From positions 1 through 64,000 of the forward strand of contig NZ_BSSM01000004.1 of the NCBI RefSeq assembly GCF_030269125.1: DNA of 64,000 bases. The letters are read 5' to 3'. Shown piece after piece: positions 24,641 through 33,355 of this stretch (position 1 is the first letter of the stretch; each line of letters begins with the position of its first letter). The notes beneath the pieces are model-generated. The model did no database searches. It saw only the letters and a list, made by a program, of their open reading frames with translations, and had not been told where the DNA came from. Source of the DNA: Streptomyces hygroscopicus subsp. hygroscopicus (lineage in GTDB: Bacteria; Actinomycetota; Actinomycetes; Streptomycetales; Streptomycetaceae). Made by a program: the position numbers and the translations under genes.

Positions 24641-25447
24641 GTGACCAGTGTCCGTGGATTCCTCCACCCCAAGACGGCGACCGGAGCCTCCTCGCTGATC
24701 CCCTCCCCGCCCTGGCGCTACTCCGGCGACCTGCTCACCGTCGAGTACCGCACCGACCCCGCACGGGTGCGCGAACTGCTCCCCGAACCCCTTGAGCTGG
24801 CCGAGGAGGATCCCGGCGCGGTCGCGCTGATCTGGGCCGACTGGCAGTCCTGCAGTGCCTTCGGGGAGGAACTGCTCGACCCGGTGCGCGCCCAGTACAA
24901 GGAGGCGTTCGCGGTCGTGCGCTGCATGTACCGGGGGCGGACCTACACACGGTGTGTGTACATCTGGGTGGACAAGGACTTCGCCATCGCCCGGGGGCTG
25001 CACCAGGGCTACCCCAAGAAGTTCGGCTCCATCCACCAGACCCGCCCGCACCCCTACGGGCCCGCGCCGCGCATCGAGGCCGGGGCGCGCTTCGGGGCGA
25101 CCCTCGCCGCGGCCGACCGGCGCCTCGCGCAGGCCGTCGTCACCCTGCGGGAGCCCTCGGAGACCAACGGCTTCGTCAACTCCCACCCCATGGCCCACCA
25201 CCGGTGGCTGCCCTCCATCGAGAAGGGCAAGGGCCTCGCCCTGGACGAGCTGGTCGAGGCCGGCGCGGCCGCCTTCGAGGGCGGCCAGGCGTGGGTGGGA
25301 GAGGCCGAGCTGGAGCTCTTCGAGTCGCCCACCGAGGAGTTGGCCCGGCTGGAGATCCGTGAGCCGATCGCCGCGTACTACCGGCAGGTGGGGGTGGTCT
25401 GGGACGGCGGACGCCTGCTGGAGTCCGGCACCTCCGGTGCCGAGTGA
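24641..25447 (+). CDS. Acetoacetate decarboxylase-family protein
   Basis: This 268-residue protein matches the acetoacetate decarboxylase fold. YRTDPARVRELLPEPLEL near residue 36 and the lysine pair in GLHQGYPKKFGS (Lys126 and Lys127) correspond to the Schiff-base Lys region of the Clostridium enzyme. Many actinobacterial relatives are not true acetoacetate decarboxylases but lyases or hydratases on other beta-keto or enol acids. Here it lies between ferredoxin reductase and the HpaE-like dehydrogenase, so it may decarboxylate or isomerise a ring-cleavage or side-chain intermediate. The start is GTG, 10 bases after the reductase stop. Confidence 0.82.
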   Translation: MTSVRGFLHPKTATGASSLIPSPPWRYSGDLLTVEYRTDPARVRELLPEPLELAEEDPGAVALIWADWQSCSAFGEELLDPVRAQYKEAFAVVRCMYRGRTYTRCVYIWVDKDFAIARGLHQGYPKKFGSIHQTRPHPYGPAPRIEAGARFGATLAAADRRLAQAVVTLREPSETNGFVNSHPMAHHRWLPSIEKGKGLALDELVEAGAAAFEGGQAWVGEAELELFESPTEELARLEIREPIAAYYRQVGVVWDGGRLLESGTSGAE

Positions 25448-25482
25448 CCCCGCACCCGAACCACCCCGAGGAGCCCCACGCC

Positions 25483-26946
25483 ATGAGCACCCCCTTCACC
25501 ACCGTCGCCGGGGTCACCGTCGACACCCGGCACTGGATCGGCGGCGAACGCGTCGCCTCCGCCGGGACCTTCACCGACACCTCACCCATCGACGGCGCGG
25601 TCATCGGTGAGATCGCCCGCGGCACCGAGGCGGAGGCCGCCGCGGCCGTCGCCGCCGCCAAGGCGGCCTTCCCCGGATGGGCCGCCACACCGCGTGCCGA
25701 GCGCGCCCGCGTCCTGCACGCCATCGCCGACGGCGTCGAGAAGCGGCTGGAGGAGCTGGCCGTCGTGGAGACCACCGACAACGGCGCCCTGCTGCGCTCC
25801 CACCGGCGCGGTGTCATGCCCCGGGTCGCCCACAACTTCCGGTTCTTCGCCGACTGGTTGCTGCGCCTGGACCACGAGGACTTCGAGACGCGCGGCCACA
25901 CCAACCACGTCAGCTGGGACCCGGCCGGCCCCTGCGTGCTGATCACGCCGTGGAACGCGCCCCTGATGCTGGCCACCTGGAAGGTCGCTCCGGCCCTCGC
26001 GGCCGGCGACACCGTCGTGCTCAAGCCCGCCGAGTGGTCCCCGCTGACCGCCTCCCTGCTCGCCGACATCGCCGCGGAGGCCGGCCTGCCCGCCGGTGTC
26101 CTCAACATCGTCCAGGGCTACGGCTCCGAGATCGGCGACGTCCTCACCTCGCACCCCGACGTGCGCCGCATCAGCTTCACCGGCTCGGTGCCGACCGCGC
26201 AGCGCATCGCCGCGTCCGCCGCCGCCCGGCTGACGCCGCTGAGCCTGGAGCTGGGCGGCAAGTCCCCGCTGCTGGTGTTCGCGGACGCCGACCTGGACCT
26301 CGCCGTGGACCTCGCGGTCGAGCAGTACGACAACGCGGGCCAGGTGTGCCTGGCCGGCACCAGGCTGCTGGTCGAGGAGACGGTCGCGGCGGAGTTCACG
26401 AGGCGCTTCGTGGACAAGGCGGCCCGGCTGCGCCAGGGCGACCCCCGCGACGAGGCCACCGACATCGGACCCACCATCCACCCGCGCCAGCTGGAGAAGA
26501 TCGACGGCTTCGTCCAGCGGGCCCTCGCCGCCGGGGCCCGCGCGGTCGTCGGCGGCCACCGGCGGGACGGCCAGTACTACGCGCCCACCCTGCTCACCGA
26601 TGTCGCGCAGGACTCCGAGATCGTGCAGGAGGAGGTCTTCGGACCGGTTCTCACCCTCCAGACCTTCGCCGACGAGGACGAGGCGGTGCGCCTGGCCAAC
26701 GGCACCCGGTTCGGGCTCGCGGCCACCGTCGTCACCGGCGACCCCGCGCGCGCCGAACGCGTCACCGCGCGACTGGTGGCCGGCACCGTCTGGGTCAACT
26801 GCTTCTTCGTCCGCGACCTCCAGGCCCCCTTCGGCGGCTCCCGCCAGTCCGGCGTCGGACGCGAGGGAGGCACGTGGAGCTTCGACTTCTACTGCGACCT
26901 GAAGAACACCGTCACCGCGCCGAAGGGATGGCAGGACCATGGGTGA
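25483..26946 (+). CDS. Aldehyde dehydrogenase, HpaE-like (hydroxymuconic semialdehyde oxidation)
   Basis: This 487-residue NAD(P)-dependent aldehyde dehydrogenase carries the oxyanion Asn in TPWNAP (Asn158), general base Glu256 in LELGGKSP and nucleophile Cys289 in NAGQVCLAG. Directly followed by an LigB-type dioxygenase and an FAH-family enzyme, it fits the step that oxidises a 2-hydroxymuconic semialdehyde after meta cleavage. The ATG with GAGGAG before it was chosen over the GTG at 25444. The next gene starts inside its last codons (8-base overlap), so the two are translationally coupled. Confidence 0.88.
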   Translation: MSTPFTTVAGVTVDTRHWIGGERVASAGTFTDTSPIDGAVIGEIARGTEAEAAAAVAAAKAAFPGWAATPRAERARVLHAIADGVEKRLEELAVVETTDNGALLRSHRRGVMPRVAHNFRFFADWLLRLDHEDFETRGHTNHVSWDPAGPCVLITPWNAPLMLATWKVAPALAAGDTVVLKPAEWSPLTASLLADIAAEAGLPAGVLNIVQGYGSEIGDVLTSHPDVRRISFTGSVPTAQRIAASAAARLTPLSLELGGKSPLLVFADADLDLAVDLAVEQYDNAGQVCLAGTRLLVEETVAAEFTRRFVDKAARLRQGDPRDEATDIGPTIHPRQLEKIDGFVQRALAAGARAVVGGHRRDGQYYAPTLLTDVAQDSEIVQEEVFGPVLTLQTFADEDEAVRLANGTRFGLAATVVTGDPARAERVTARLVAGTVWVNCFFVRDLQAPFGGSRQSGVGREGGTWSFDFYCDLKNTVTAPKGWQDHG

Positions 26947-27853
26947 GATCGTCGGGGCCGGGCTGCTCGCCCACGTCCCCACCATCGTGCTCCCGGAGGA
27001 GACGCGCAGGGAGCTGAACGAGGGCGAGGAGATCACCCTCGTCACCGGCCTCCGGCAGCTGCGCGAGGAGGTCTTCGAGCGCGACGACTACGACACCGTC
27101 GTCGTCCTCGACTCGCACTGGGCCACCACCGTCGAGTTCGTCGTCACCGCGCAGGACCGCAGGGCGGGCCTGTTCACCTCCGAGGAACTGCCGCGCGGCA
27201 TGAGCCGGATGCCGTACGACTTTCCGGGCGACCCCGAACTCGCCCGCAACATCGCGGGGTTCGCGGACCGGCACGGCACCTGGATCACCGCCGTCGACGA
27301 CGCGTATCTGCCGGTCTTCTACGCCACCATCAACCTCTGGAAGCTCCTCGGCGAGGGCCTGCCGGACAAGCGGTGGGTGAGCATCGGCGTCTGCCAGACC
27401 GGCGACATGGAGGACCATCTGCGCCTCGGCCGCGCGCTGGCCGACGGCATCGCCGCCACACCCGGCCGCCGGGTGCTGCTGATCGCCTCCGGCGCCCTCT
27501 CGCACACCTTCTGGCCGCTGCGCGAGCTGCGCGACCACGAGGCCAGCGATCCGGCGCACATCTTCACGCCCGAGGCGCGCGAGGCCGACCTGGAGCGGAT
27601 CGACTGGTTCAAGGAGGGCCGCCACGACAAGGTCCTCGACACCATGGACGAGTTCTGGAAGTTCAAGCCCGAGGCGCGGTTCTTCCACTACCTGATGATG
27701 GCCGGCGCCCTCGGCGAGCACGCATGCACCGCCAGGGCCCGCCAGTACGGCGCGTACGAGAACTCGATCGGCACCGGCCAGGTGCACCTCTGGTTCGACC
27801 GCCCGGCCGACGGCTGGACCGGCGCCGCCCCCGCCACTCCGCACAGCCTCTGA
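26939..27853 (+). CDS. Extradiol catechol dioxygenase, class III LigB family (HpaD-like)
   Basis: This 304-residue protein resembles the LigB-type 3,4-dihydroxyphenylacetate 2,3-dioxygenase. Its likely iron ligands are His12 in LLAHVPTIV and His60 in VVLDSHWATT, with a later Glu. IASGALSHTFWP near residue 185 holds the conserved catalytic His. It cleaves a catechol next to its two hydroxyls. The exact ring (homoprotocatechuate or another substituted catechol) cannot be settled by eye, but the HpaE- and HpaG-like neighbours favour homoprotocatechuate-type chemistry. The reading frame overlaps the dehydrogenase gene by 8 bases. Confidence 0.86.
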   Translation: MGEIVGAGLLAHVPTIVLPEETRRELNEGEEITLVTGLRQLREEVFERDDYDTVVVLDSHWATTVEFVVTAQDRRAGLFTSEELPRGMSRMPYDFPGDPELARNIAGFADRHGTWITAVDDAYLPVFYATINLWKLLGEGLPDKRWVSIGVCQTGDMEDHLRLGRALADGIAATPGRRVLLIASGALSHTFWPLRELRDHEASDPAHIFTPEAREADLERIDWFKEGRHDKVLDTMDEFWKFKPEARFFHYLMMAGALGEHACTARARQYGAYENSIGTGQVHLWFDRPADGWTGAAPATPHSL

Positions 27854-27866
27854 GGAGCAGACCGAC

Positions 27867-28712
27867 ATGCCCGAATACCGCCGCATCCTCCTGGACGGCG
27901 CGACCGTCCAGGTCACCGTCGACGGCGACGAACTGGTCGCCGGTGACGGCCGCCGTGTCAGGGCCGAGGAGGCCCGGCACCTGCCCCCCGTCGTCCCCTC
28001 GAAGGTGATCGCCGTCCACCTCAACCACCGCAGCCGGGTCGAGGAGTTCCGGATCGGCCTCCCCGACACCCCGACCTACTTCCACAAGCCGACCTCGGCC
28101 CTGAACGCCCACCGGGGCGCCGTCGTGCGGCCCGAGGGCTGCAAGTGGCTGAACTACGAGGGCGAGGTCGCCATCGTCATCGGCCGGACGGCACGCAACA
28201 TCGCCCCGGACCAGGCGGGGGAGTACATCGCCGGGTACACCGTCGCCAACGACTACGGACTGCACGACTTCCGCGACACCGACGCCGGCTCCATGCTCCG
28301 GGTCAAGGGCTCCGACACCCTCTGCCCGCTCGGCCCCGGCCTGGTCACGGACTGGGACTTCCGCGGCAAGAGCCTGAAGACCTACGTCAACGGCGAGGTG
28401 GTCCAGGACGGTTCGACCGACGAGATGAAGTGGGACATGCACTACCTCGTCGCCGACATCGCCCGCACCATCACCCTCCACCCGGGCGACGTCCTGCTCT
28501 CCGGCACCCCGGCCAACTCCCGCCCCGTCCGGCCCGGGGACGTCGTGGAGGTCGAGGTCGAGGGCCTCGGCAGGCTCACCAACCACATCGTCACGGGACC
28601 GGCGCCGATCCGCGGTGACGTCGGTGCCCAGCCCACGGAGTCCGAGGAGGTGCTGTCGACCGCGCTCGGCGGCGACTGGGAGTTCCGCGGCATCAGGCCG
28701 CCGAAGCGGTGA
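27867..28712 (+). CDS. Fumarylacetoacetate hydrolase-family isomerase/decarboxylase (HpaG-like)
   Basis: This 281-residue FAH-fold enzyme has the metal-binding Glu pair in LNYEGEVAIVIG near residue 95, YTVANDYGLHDF near residue 124, and VLLSGTPANSRPVRPGD near residue 210. In the homoprotocatechuate path, FAH-family proteins decarboxylate and isomerise the muconic acid formed by HpaE. The bifunctional E. coli HpaG has two such domains; this has one, as in many actinobacteria. It follows the dioxygenase by 13 bases with GAGGAG before the ATG. Confidence 0.87.
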   Translation: MPEYRRILLDGATVQVTVDGDELVAGDGRRVRAEEARHLPPVVPSKVIAVHLNHRSRVEEFRIGLPDTPTYFHKPTSALNAHRGAVVRPEGCKWLNYEGEVAIVIGRTARNIAPDQAGEYIAGYTVANDYGLHDFRDTDAGSMLRVKGSDTLCPLGPGLVTDWDFRGKSLKTYVNGEVVQDGSTDEMKWDMHYLVADIARTITLHPGDVLLSGTPANSRPVRPGDVVEVEVEGLGRLTNHIVTGPAPIRGDVGAQPTESEEVLSTALGGDWEFRGIRPPKR

Positions 28713-28740
28713 GCGCGGCGGCGCGGGTAGGGTCGGGACC

Positions 28741-29346
28741 ATGACCGACTCCGTCCCGCACCCCGGTGAGCGCCCGACCCGCAAGCGCGTGAACCACTAC
28801 GGGACGGGGCGGGTGGCCCTCCTGGACGCCGCCGTGCGCGTGGTCGCCCGCGGCGGGCTGCGCAAGCTCACCTACCGGGCCGTGGCGGAGGAGGCCGGGG
28901 TCACCCACGGCCTGGTCGTGCACCACTTCGGTTCGCGTGACGCGCTGATCGAGGAGGCCGTCACCCACGCCATCCGCGCCTCCCTGCACAGCAGCGCCCT
29001 CGACATCGGCACCGGCCGGGCGGCCGACTTCGCCGGCGGTCTGCCCGACATGGTCGACTCCGGTCCCGAACTCCAGGCGTTCCAGTACGAGCTGCTCCTG
29101 GAGGCCCGGCGCCGGCCGGAGCTGCTCGCGCACCTGCGCGCCCTGTACGAGGAGTACTTCCAGGCCAGCGCGCGGGAGCTGGACCGGATCCTGCCGGGGA
29201 CGGTGAGCCGCGGCCTGTCCCGGCTGGTCTTCGCCGCGCTGGAGGGCCTGGTGCTGCACCAGCTCGTCTTCGGCGAGCGGGAGGTCACCGAGGAAGCCCT
29301 CGGGGAGCTGCGGGCCCTGCTGGAGGCACGGGCGGCCGAGGGCTGA
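28741..29346 (+). CDS. TetR-family regulator of the amine/aromatic regulon
   Basis: This 201-residue regulator has an N-terminal helix-turn-helix, KLTYRAVAEEAGVTHGLVVHHFGSR at about 42-66, and a ligand domain typical of TetR proteins. It lies 28 bases after the FAH-family gene and so is probably within the operon it controls. The CGTTTGG-type operators at 22961, 23069 and 29495 are palindromes of a size suited to this family, and no other regulator gene lies inside the cluster. That pairing is inference. The MarR gene at 33411 is the main alternative. Confidence 0.87.
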   Translation: MTDSVPHPGERPTRKRVNHYGTGRVALLDAAVRVVARGGLRKLTYRAVAEEAGVTHGLVVHHFGSRDALIEEAVTHAIRASLHSSALDIGTGRAADFAGGLPDMVDSGPELQAFQYELLLEARRRPELLAHLRALYEEYFQASARELDRILPGTVSRGLSRLVFAALEGLVLHQLVFGEREVTEEALGELRALLEARAAEG

Positions 29347-29381
29347 CGGCCCCCGCGCGCAGGCCCCTCGGCGGGCCCCGC

Positions 29382-29416
29382 GGTCACGGCGCCGTGCCCG
29401 CCGGTCACGGCGCCGT
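29382..29416. repeat. Two 14-bp direct repeats spaced two helical turns
   Basis: GGTCACGGCGCCGT occurs at 29382-29395 and 29403-29416, 21 bases start to start. Each copy contains the 10-bp palindrome ACGGCGCCGT. They lie between the TetR stop and the permease promoter, so a second regulator or a weak terminator function is possible. Confidence 0.6.
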
Positions 29417-29456
29417 AAGGATTCGACGCACGACGGGATTCCCTGCTCCCACCCCC

Positions 29457-29485
29457 TTGTCAAACGGATAGTTCGGCCCCACGAT
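29457..29485 (+). promoter_or_regulatory. Putative promoter of the permease operon
   Basis: TTGTCA (29457-29462), a 17-base spacer and CACGAT (29480-29485). The -10 is weak. The operator lies just downstream, close to where it lies in the ferredoxin promoter. Confidence 0.45.
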
Positions 29486-29494
29486 GAGGCAACT

Positions 29495-29510
29495 CGTTTG
29501 GCCTGAAACG
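29495..29510. promoter_or_regulatory. Operator copy 3, permease promoter
   Basis: CGTTTGGCCTGAAACG has the same left arm as copy 1 and a degenerate right arm. It lies 31 bases before the permease start codon and would put uptake and aldehyde oxidation under the same control. Confidence 0.65.
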
Positions 29511-29541
29511 ATCCTTTCCCCTTCTCTGGCAGGTGATCCGA

Positions 29542-31002
29542 GTGGACAGTCAGACGGCCTCCGCCCCGCGGACCGTGAAGGACGCCCCCACCGCAGCCAC
29601 GCTCAAGCCCAACGCCCTCGGCGTCCTGGGCATCCTCTTCTTCGTCCTGTCCGGTCAGGCCCCGCTGACGGGCATCGCCGGCGCGGCCCCGATCTCGGTC
29701 GCCATCGGCAACGGCTCCGGCACCCCGGCCGCCTACGTGCTGGCCGGCGCCGTGATCCTCCTCTTCTCCGTCGGCTTCGTCGCGATGGGCCGGCACGTCG
29801 TGGACGCCGGCGCCTTCTACACCTATATCGGCACCGGGCTCGGCCGGACGGCCGGGGCCGGCAGCGCGAGCGTCGCCCTCTTCGCGTACTGCGTGATCCA
29901 GGCGGCCATGTACGGCCTGTACGGCTCCATCGCCAGCTCGCTCGTCGCGGACCACACCGGTATCCACCTGTCCTGGTGGGTCTACACCGTGGTCACCATG
30001 GCCGTCGTCCAGGCGCTGGGCGCCGCGGGCATCGAGATGGGCGCCCGTGTCCTGGCCGTCTTCGTGCTCGCCGAGTTCAGCATCCTGCTGGTGTTCAGCC
30101 TGGTCACCCTGGCCAGGGGCGGCGGCCCCGAGGGACTGGGCGTCGCGAGCAGCTTCTCCCCGTCGGCCGCCCTCCAGGGCGCACCGGGCGTCGCCATCAT
30201 GTTCGCCGTGGCGTCGATGTTCGGCTTCGAGGCCACCGCCATCTACGGCGAGGAGGCGAAGGAGCCCAGGAAGACGGTGCCCCGCGCCACCTATCTGTCG
30301 GTCATCGTCGTCACCGGCTTCTTCGCGCTCGTCTCCTGGATGCTGATCTCCGCCTACGGCCCCTCCAAGGCACCGGGCGCGGCCTCCCGCGCGCTGGCGC
30401 ACGGCGACTCCGCCGGTTTCGTCTTCGCGCCCATCGCCGCCCAGTTCGGCGGCTGGGCCGGGGAGGTGCTGCCGGTCCTGCTCGCCACCTCCCTGTTCGC
30501 CGGCATCCTGACCTTCCACAACTCCGCCAACCGCTACCTCTTCTCCCTCGGCCGGGACCGGCAGCTGCCCGTCGGCCTGTGCCGCATCAACGGGCGGCAC
30601 GCCCCCTGGGCCGCGGGCTGCGTCCAGACCGTCATCGCGGTCCTGCTCGTCGTGCCGTTCGCGCTGGCCGGCAAGGACCCGGTGCTCACCCTCTTCTCGT
30701 GGTTCAGCGGGCTCGCCGTCCTCGCGATGATGCTGCTCTACCTGCTGACCTCGGTGTCGGTCGTCGTCTTCTTCCGCCGCCGGCGCGTGGACACCCGCCT
30801 GTGGCACACCCTGCTCGCCCCCGTGCTCGGCGCCATCGGCCTCGCGGGCGCGATCTGGCTGATCCTGGCCAACTTCACCACTCTCATCGGCGGCGAGGTG
30901 AGCACCGCGGTCTGGCTGGTGGCCACCGTGCCCGTGGTGCTGGCGCTGGGCGTGGCCAACGAACGGATGCGACGACGACGCCAGACCCCCGACCTGCTCT
31001 GA
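29542..31002 (+). CDS. APC-superfamily amino acid/amine permease
   Basis: This 486-residue membrane transporter has about 12 hydrophobic helices. It has the conserved APC helix 1 unwound segment GQAPLTGIAGAAP near residue 37 and FGFEATAIYGEEAKEPRKTV near residue 232, the helix 6 signature followed by the conserved intracellular loop. It probably brings in the amine or amino acid used by this regulon. GTG at 29542 is preferred because AGGTGAT lies before it; GTG at 29533 overlaps that site. The aldehyde dehydrogenase gene follows after 122 bases. Confidence 0.88.
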   Translation: MDSQTASAPRTVKDAPTAATLKPNALGVLGILFFVLSGQAPLTGIAGAAPISVAIGNGSGTPAAYVLAGAVILLFSVGFVAMGRHVVDAGAFYTYIGTGLGRTAGAGSASVALFAYCVIQAAMYGLYGSIASSLVADHTGIHLSWWVYTVVTMAVVQALGAAGIEMGARVLAVFVLAEFSILLVFSLVTLARGGGPEGLGVASSFSPSAALQGAPGVAIMFAVASMFGFEATAIYGEEAKEPRKTVPRATYLSVIVVTGFFALVSWMLISAYGPSKAPGAASRALAHGDSAGFVFAPIAAQFGGWAGEVLPVLLATSLFAGILTFHNSANRYLFSLGRDRQLPVGLCRINGRHAPWAAGCVQTVIAVLLVVPFALAGKDPVLTLFSWFSGLAVLAMMLLYLLTSVSVVVFFRRRRVDTRLWHTLLAPVLGAIGLAGAIWLILANFTTLIGGEVSTAVWLVATVPVVLALGVANERMRRRRQTPDLL

Positions 31003-31124
31003 TTCCGCGGGCCGACCGCCCCGCGCCGATATCCCCGGGCCGCCCGACCCGCACGCACCGACCCGCGGCGGGCGGCCCCCTCCCCGGACCGGAGGACCGT
31101 ACGACCCATGACCCGGAGGACCGC

Positions 31125-32615
31125 ATGACCGTATCCACGCACGACGACTGGCTCCGCCGGGCCGAGGAGTTCCAGCCGCCGAGCACCCATCTGATCGACG
31201 GCGCCGAGGAGGCCGGCGGCGGCAGCACGTTCGCGGTCGTGTCGCCGCGCGACGGCCGGGTGCTGACCGAGGCCGCCGACGGTGGCGCGGCCGAGATCGA
31301 CGCCGCCGTGGCGGCCGCGCGCCGCGCCTTCGACCACGGCCCCTGGCCGCGCCTCGCCCCCGCCGACCGCGGCCGGACCCTGGTGCGCCTCGCCGACCTC
31401 CTCGACGCGCACCGGGCCGAACTGGCCCTGACGGTCAGCCTGGAGATGGGCAAGCCCGTCCGCGAGGCGTACGACATCGAGCTGCGCGCCGTGACCAGCA
31501 CGTTCCGCTGGTACGGACAGCTCGCCGACAAGCTCACCGACGAGTCCCCGCACACCGCGCCCGACGCGCTGGCCCTGGTCACCCGCGAGCCCGCCGGTGT
31601 CGTCGGCGCCGTCGTGCCGTGGAACTTCCCGCTGACGCTGGCCGGCTGGAAGATCGCGCCCGCACTGGCCGCCGGCTGCACGGTCGTCCTCAAACCCTCG
31701 GAGAACTCACCCCTGTCGGCGCTGCTGCTCGGCCGGCTCGCCCTGGAGGCAGGGCTGCCGCCGGGCGTGCTCAATGTCGTCAACGGCGACGGACCCGTGG
31801 CGGGCCGCGCCCTCGGACTGCACCCGGACGTCGACGTCCTCGCCTTCACCGGCTCCACCGCCGTGGGCCGCCACTTCCTGCGCTACTCGGCCGACTCCAA
31901 CCTCAAGCGGGTCTGGCTGGAACTCGGCGGCAAGTCCCCCAACATCGTCCTGCCGGACGCCCCCGACCTCGACAAGGCCGCCGCCACCGCCGCCTGGGGC
32001 ATCTTCTTCAACCAGGGCGAGATGTGCACCGCGCCCTCCCGGCTGCTGGTCCACTCCTCGGTCGCCGAACAGGTCACCGAGGCGATCGTGGGCCGGGCCC
32101 GCGCCCTGCGGGTGGGCGACCCGCTCGACCCCGTGACCGAGATGGGCGCCCTCGTCGGCGAGGACCATCTGACCCGCGTGCTCGGCCATGTCGGCGCCGC
32201 GGCCGAGGACGGCGCCCGGCTGCGCACCGGAGGCTCGCGCACCCTCACCGAGACCGGCGGCGTCTACCTCGAACCGACCGTCTTCGACCGGGTCGCCCCC
32301 GACAGCCGGCTCGCCCGTGAGGAGGTCTTCGGGCCCGTGCTGTCCGTCCTCGCCTTCGACGACGTGGAAGAGGCCGTGGCCCTCGCCAACGCCACCGAGT
32401 ACGGCCTCGCCGCCGGCCTGTGGACCTCCGACCTGTCCACGGCGCACCGGGTGTCCCGCGCGCTCAGGGCCGGGACGGTGTGGGTCAACTGCTACGAGGA
32501 GGGCGATCTGACCGTGCCCTTCGGCGGCATGAAGCAGTCCGGCAACGGACGCGACAAGTCCGTCCACGCCCTGGAGAAGTACACCGAGCTGAAGACCACC
32601 TGGATCCAGTTGTGA
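31125..32615 (+). CDS. Aldehyde dehydrogenase, PuuC-like
   Basis: This 496-residue NAD-dependent dehydrogenase has Asn167 (VPWNFP), Glu266 (LELGGKSP) and nucleophile Cys301 (NQGEMCTAPS). EEGDLTVPFGGMKQSGNGRD near the C-terminus and the adjoining gamma-glutamyl hydrolase resemble the PuuC step, where a gamma-glutamyl-aminoaldehyde is oxidised to the acid. The ATG sits 5 bases after GGAGG; a long open frame runs upstream through the permease in another frame and is not coding there. Its stop overlaps the next GTG start by four bases. Confidence 0.9.
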   Translation: MTVSTHDDWLRRAEEFQPPSTHLIDGAEEAGGGSTFAVVSPRDGRVLTEAADGGAAEIDAAVAAARRAFDHGPWPRLAPADRGRTLVRLADLLDAHRAELALTVSLEMGKPVREAYDIELRAVTSTFRWYGQLADKLTDESPHTAPDALALVTREPAGVVGAVVPWNFPLTLAGWKIAPALAAGCTVVLKPSENSPLSALLLGRLALEAGLPPGVLNVVNGDGPVAGRALGLHPDVDVLAFTGSTAVGRHFLRYSADSNLKRVWLELGGKSPNIVLPDAPDLDKAAATAAWGIFFNQGEMCTAPSRLLVHSSVAEQVTEAIVGRARALRVGDPLDPVTEMGALVGEDHLTRVLGHVGAAAEDGARLRTGGSRTLTETGGVYLEPTVFDRVAPDSRLAREEVFGPVLSVLAFDDVEEAVALANATEYGLAAGLWTSDLSTAHRVSRALRAGTVWVNCYEEGDLTVPFGGMKQSGNGRDKSVHALEKYTELKTTWIQL

Positions 32616-33355
32616 CCCACCGACCCCTGATCGCCGTACCCGCCCGCTTCTCCGCCACCACCTCGGCCCTGCGGCACGCCGCCGAGGTCAACGCGCGTGC
32701 CCTGGTCGAGGCCGTGTGGCGGGCCGGCGGCGAACCCGCGACCCTGCACCCGCACGCCCCCGGCGGCACGGCGGACCCCGCCGAGGTGGCCTCCCGCCTC
32801 TTCCGCTTCGACGCTCTGCTGCTGCCCGGCGGCGGGGACCTCGCCCCCCACCGCTACGGCGCCGCCCACACCCATGCGGCCGTCTACGACGTGGACGACG
32901 AACAGGACGCCTTCGACCTGGAACTCGCCCGCCGGGCCCTCGCCGCCCGGCTGCCGCTCCTCGCCGTCTGCCGGGGGCTCCAGGTGGTGAACACGGTCCT
33001 GGGCGGCACGCTCCACCAGGACATGGGCGGCCCAGGGCGCGACCACCGCCACCTCAGGCACCCCGTCTCCCTCGCCCCCGGTTCGGTGCTCGCACGGATC
33101 ACGGGGGCCGACAAGACGGAGGCGTCCTGCTATCACCACCAGCACCTGGACCGGCTGGGAGAGGGGCTGACCGCCACCGCGCGTGCGGCGGACGGAACGG
33201 TGGAGGCGGTCGAACTCACCGCGCACGACGGGCTGTTCGTCGGTGTGCAGTGGCATCCCGAGGACACGGCGGCGGAGGACCCGGCCCAGCAGCGGCTGTT
33301 CGACGCGCTGGTGGAGGCGGCGCGCGAGTGGTCGGGCCGGCGGACGACCGGGTAG
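32612..33355 (+). CDS. Class I glutamine amidotransferase-like gamma-glutamyl hydrolase (PuuD-like)
   Basis: This 247-residue peptidase C26-family enzyme removes the gamma-glutamyl group, for example from gamma-glutamyl-GABA. The catalytic nucleophile is Cys120 in LLAVCRGLQVVN; the His-Glu pair is in VQWHPED near residue 217; LPGGGDLAPHRYG near residue 71 is typical for PuuD. It overlaps the dehydrogenase gene as GTGA, so the two are coupled. Together with the glutamine-synthetase-like ligase it makes a protect, oxidise and deprotect route for an amine. Aniline pathways use a related hydrolase, so aromatic amines remain possible. Confidence 0.88.
   Translation: MTHRPLIAVPARFSATTSALRHAAEVNARALVEAVWRAGGEPATLHPHAPGGTADPAEVASRLFRFDALLLPGGGDLAPHRYGAAHTHAAVYDVDDEQDAFDLELARRALAARLPLLAVCRGLQVVNTVLGGTLHQDMGGPGRDHRHLRHPVSLAPGSVLARITGADKTEASCYHHQHLDRLGEGLTATARAADGTVEAVELTAHDGLFVGVQWHPEDTAAEDPAQQRLFDALVEAAREWSGRRTTG

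Noticed and set aside
28693..30807. Antisense frame over the TetR and permease genes
   Set aside because: Product is an Arg/Gly/Asp shadow without motifs; the permease frame has clear membrane helices.
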